A stretch of 64,000 bases of DNA. Source: Sinotaia quadrata (taxonomy: Eukaryota; Mollusca; Gastropoda; Architaenioglossa; Viviparidae). This document shows, in pieces, positions 61,560 through 64,000 of this stretch. Position 1 is the stretch's first letter; every line of letters starts with the position of its first letter. Location of the stretch: assembly GCA_028829895.1 (NCBI GenBank), contig CM054182.1, forward strand, positions 61,473,379-61,537,378, written 5' to 3'. The position numbers and the translations under genes are program-made. The notes beneath the pieces were generated by a model that had not been told where the DNA came from, ran no database searches, and was given only the letters and a program-made list of their open reading frames with translations.

Positions 61560-61960
61560 AAGCATAAGTACGCTCCGGGGGCCGGGAAAGATTCTTCCAT
61601 GTCAGTCCAGGAAATAAACAACGCCTCCATGCAAATTTTCAGATTTCTATCTCTCTCCCTGCGGGCGTGAAGCATTTTAATAACCCACCTTATTTGTGTG
61701 TGTTGGTAGATGGGGGATCAGAAGCAAATCCTGATTCCCTTATGTCTATGCCAGCAGTACACTGCGCCTCCATGCAAAATTTCAGCTTTATAACTCTCTC
61801 CTTTTCTTTTAATCGAGGCATACCCTAAAATATTTCCTATGTCCATCCAGGAGGGGTAAACTACACCATTATGTAAATATTTAGCTTCCCTGCTCTCTCC
61901 CTCATATTAAAAAATCTTTCCTATGTATATATGGGTGGAGGGGTGCCCCGGGGACCAGTT
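61560..61960. repeat. Degenerate dispersed module, three copies
   Basis: A text of the type CCTCCATGCAAATTTTCAG followed by CTCTCTCC recurs at about 61625, 61768 and 61864, with GTCCATCCAGGA-like text between. The peptide-like minus readings (for example KICMEALFISW and KAEILHGGAVYCW) echo each other. Nature unknown. Confidence 0.5.
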
Positions 61961-62889
61961 CTCTCTCTGCGACCGTGAAGCGAGAACATATGGATACATA
62001 GATATACACATTATCCGTTTTATGTATTCGTTTATAAAATAACTGAATGCGGTCTGTGTTCTGTAACTCTTCACTGCCAGCCGTGAGCAGGTACATTCCT
62101 CACGTTTATTAGAGTGGTCTTTCCTTAGTGATCTATTCATTGGGAAATAATTGCCAAAGCATTCTTCCTGTAATTCTGAGTGCTTAATTTTATTCCCTCT
62201 ATTTCTTTGTGGTTTTATTTCTTTTAAGAAAGGAAAAGATACTGTATTAGTACAAAAACAAGGGAAAAATATTCGGCAGTGAAAAACAGAATGTGCTGTA
62301 TTTAAAAAGGCTGGCATTGCACACTGTAAGACACTCACAAATAAGCACAAGCTGCAAGTGTGAAAGTCACGTGACAGCACAATAGTCACCTGACCAGCAG
62401 GACAACCCAGTTGCCTACATAAAAAAAATATCATAACTAAAAAATCATGCAAGGTCATTGTGCCGAATTGTGCCGAAAATTACGAGCAATAAAAACTAAA
62501 CAAAATCTGCCGTGTCGATAACGCCACCGCGATAAACACTCAGCTACCACCGAACTGTATTTGCGTAGTCACCAAGAATTACGTCCCTTGGATACAGGCA
62601 GTTGTGATCCCGGTTTAACATTAGCAGCCAAGGTTTGGTTATTGATGGATCGCAATATATATTGTAAATATTTTCAGTTTTATATGACTATTTTTGAAGT
62701 AAAAGTCCTCTCACAAACCCATTTATCTTTGCAAGCCGAAGAATGCAAATAATTATTTATAACTCTTAAGGAACCGTGATCGTCCAAGAATCAATGTTCT
62801 TTCTCTGTACAATTATTTCCTGTCGTAAGAAAAACACAAGCAAACATCTAAACTGTATAAACTAAAATAACTCTAAAACTAACCATAGA
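61961..62889. other. Intergenic, nothing recognised
   Basis: The 183-codon minus frame at 61907-62458 crosses the preceding module and AT-rich sequence, with no recognisable domain or consistent coding signal. Confidence 0.4.
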
Positions 62890-63010
62890 CAATTTACAAA
62901 TGAATTTCATTAACAATGAACTATTGAATTATCTACTCTCGTAGGCATAAAATTTACAAATGAATTTCATTAACAATGAACTATTGAATTATCTACTCTC
63001 GTAGATATAA
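62890..63010. repeat. Tandem duplication, 60-bp unit, 2 copies
   Basis: Two copies containing AATTTACAAATGAATTTCAT and GAACTATTGAATTATCTAC. They are identical except next to CTCGTAG. Confidence 0.96.
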
Positions 63011-63161
63011 AATGTCTGCAGATCGTAAAGGACAGGATAGGGGCTAGCATGTAGAACTATTAATCTGTGATATGTTTTGATTTTCATGTTTGGTTATATT
63101 AATTTAATTTAATTTTTTTAAATATCAACACAAGTGGTGATTAACATATACATTCGAAACG

Positions 63162-63495
63162 AAATTTTGTGATTAGTTAGGTGAGGTCTTTTTAGGAGAT
63201 AACGAGATTTTGTTATTAGTTAGGTGAGGTCTTTTTAGGAGATAACGAGATTTTGTTATTAGTTAGGTGAGGTCTTTTTAGGAGATAACGAGATTTTGTT
63301 ATTAGTTAGGTGAGGTCTTTTTAGGAGATAACGAGATTTTGTTATTAGTTAGGTGAGGTCTTTTTAGGAGATAACGAGATTTTGTTATTAGTTAGGTGAG
63401 GTCTTTTTAGGAGATAACGAGATTTTGTTATTAGTTAGGTGAGGTCTTTTTAGGAGATAACGAGATTTTGTTATTAGTTAGGTGAGGTCTTTTCA
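63162..63495. repeat. Minisatellite, 43-bp unit, about 7.8 copies
   Basis: Units contain CGAGATTTTGTTATTAGTTA and GGTGAGGTCTTTTTAGGAGA with exact 43-bp spacing. Internal copies appear identical and only the first and last differ. Confidence 0.97.
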
Positions 63496-63869
63496 GATGG
63501 AGATAACAAATATGAAAGAGAGATAATAATATAATGAATATGATAAAGAGGCGGCACCCCAATTTAAAGTGTGCAAAAATATAAAAAAAACACCGAATAA
63601 ACTCATGGTATCTATTAACAGTACAAGAAAGTAAACAGTTTAATATGTTCTTACGCTAAGAATATCTATGAATGTAAAAGTTTTAATTCATTTGTAAAGA
63701 CTGAATGTTTAGATTTCAGTTAAAGAAAGCCACTGCTGATTGAACTGCATTAACCGGGAGACGTTTTTATTACAGTCCTTCACTTTCATTATAACAAAGT
63801 TAAATCAATACTCCTTCATGTACATCTGCATGACAAATTTAATATCAGTCAAATAGTTTTGATAGTAAA
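63496..63869. other. AT-rich intergenic
   Basis: No gene or array seen. Confidence 0.5.
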
Positions 63870-63918
63870 TTTACACACACGCACACACACACACGCACGC
63901 ACGCACACACATGCACGT

Positions 63919-63966
<48 letters not shown>
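63870..63966. repeat. (CA)n with CACG blocks
   Basis: CA tract with GCACGCACG interruptions, running almost to the window end. Confidence 0.96.
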
Positions 63967-63967
<1 letters not shown>

Positions 63968-64000
63968 ACACAGATATATAAGTACATTTGTAAGTGTTGG

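Noticed and set aside
61907..62458. 183-codon minus-strand frame
   Set aside because: It crosses a degenerate repeat module and AT-rich sequence. Composition is not protein-like throughout and no domain is seen.

Overview
This is eukaryotic, AT-rich, gene-poor intergenic DNA from an animal. It is packed with microsatellites ((CT)n, (CA)n, (TATC)n, (CACT)n, (TTTC)n, trinucleotides) and with more than twenty separate minisatellite arrays. A marine invertebrate, most likely a mollusc, is my inference from the overall texture and the transposon families; no single-copy gene fixes the taxon.

The main object is a complete LTR retrotransposon at 4773-13025 (8,253 bp). It has two 1,546-bp LTRs in which I see no differences, a 5-bp target duplication (GATGT), a primer-binding site resembling the tRNA-Pro type, a purine tract, and one uninterrupted 1,438-codon gag-pol frame. 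Integrase lies before reverse transcriptase and RNase H, the reverse of the usual Ty3/Gypsy order and diagnostic of the Gmr1-like group. Its capsid region resembles the part of Gmr1-like Gag from which the vertebrate SCAN domain is thought to derive. The element sits inside one unit of a (CT)n composite minisatellite, which resumes on the other side.

A second mobile element, at 50060-51387, is a hAT DNA transposon with perfect 15-bp terminal inverted repeats and an 8-bp target duplication (CACTATAC). It carries a shrunken, frameshifted minus-strand transposase of the ZBED/GTF2IRD2-like type. It too interrupts a minisatellite (33-bp unit). A possible solo LTR or other insertion (about 47396-48045) splits a third array.

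The only candidate host coding sequence is a possible two-exon membrane-protein fragment on the minus strand (17936 down to 16993). It has a Kozak-like start, a consensus CAG|GTAAGT donor and compatible phases; it is tentative. The rest is tandem repeat or AT-rich sequence with no gene I can support. Most longer open frames are translations of tandem repeats.
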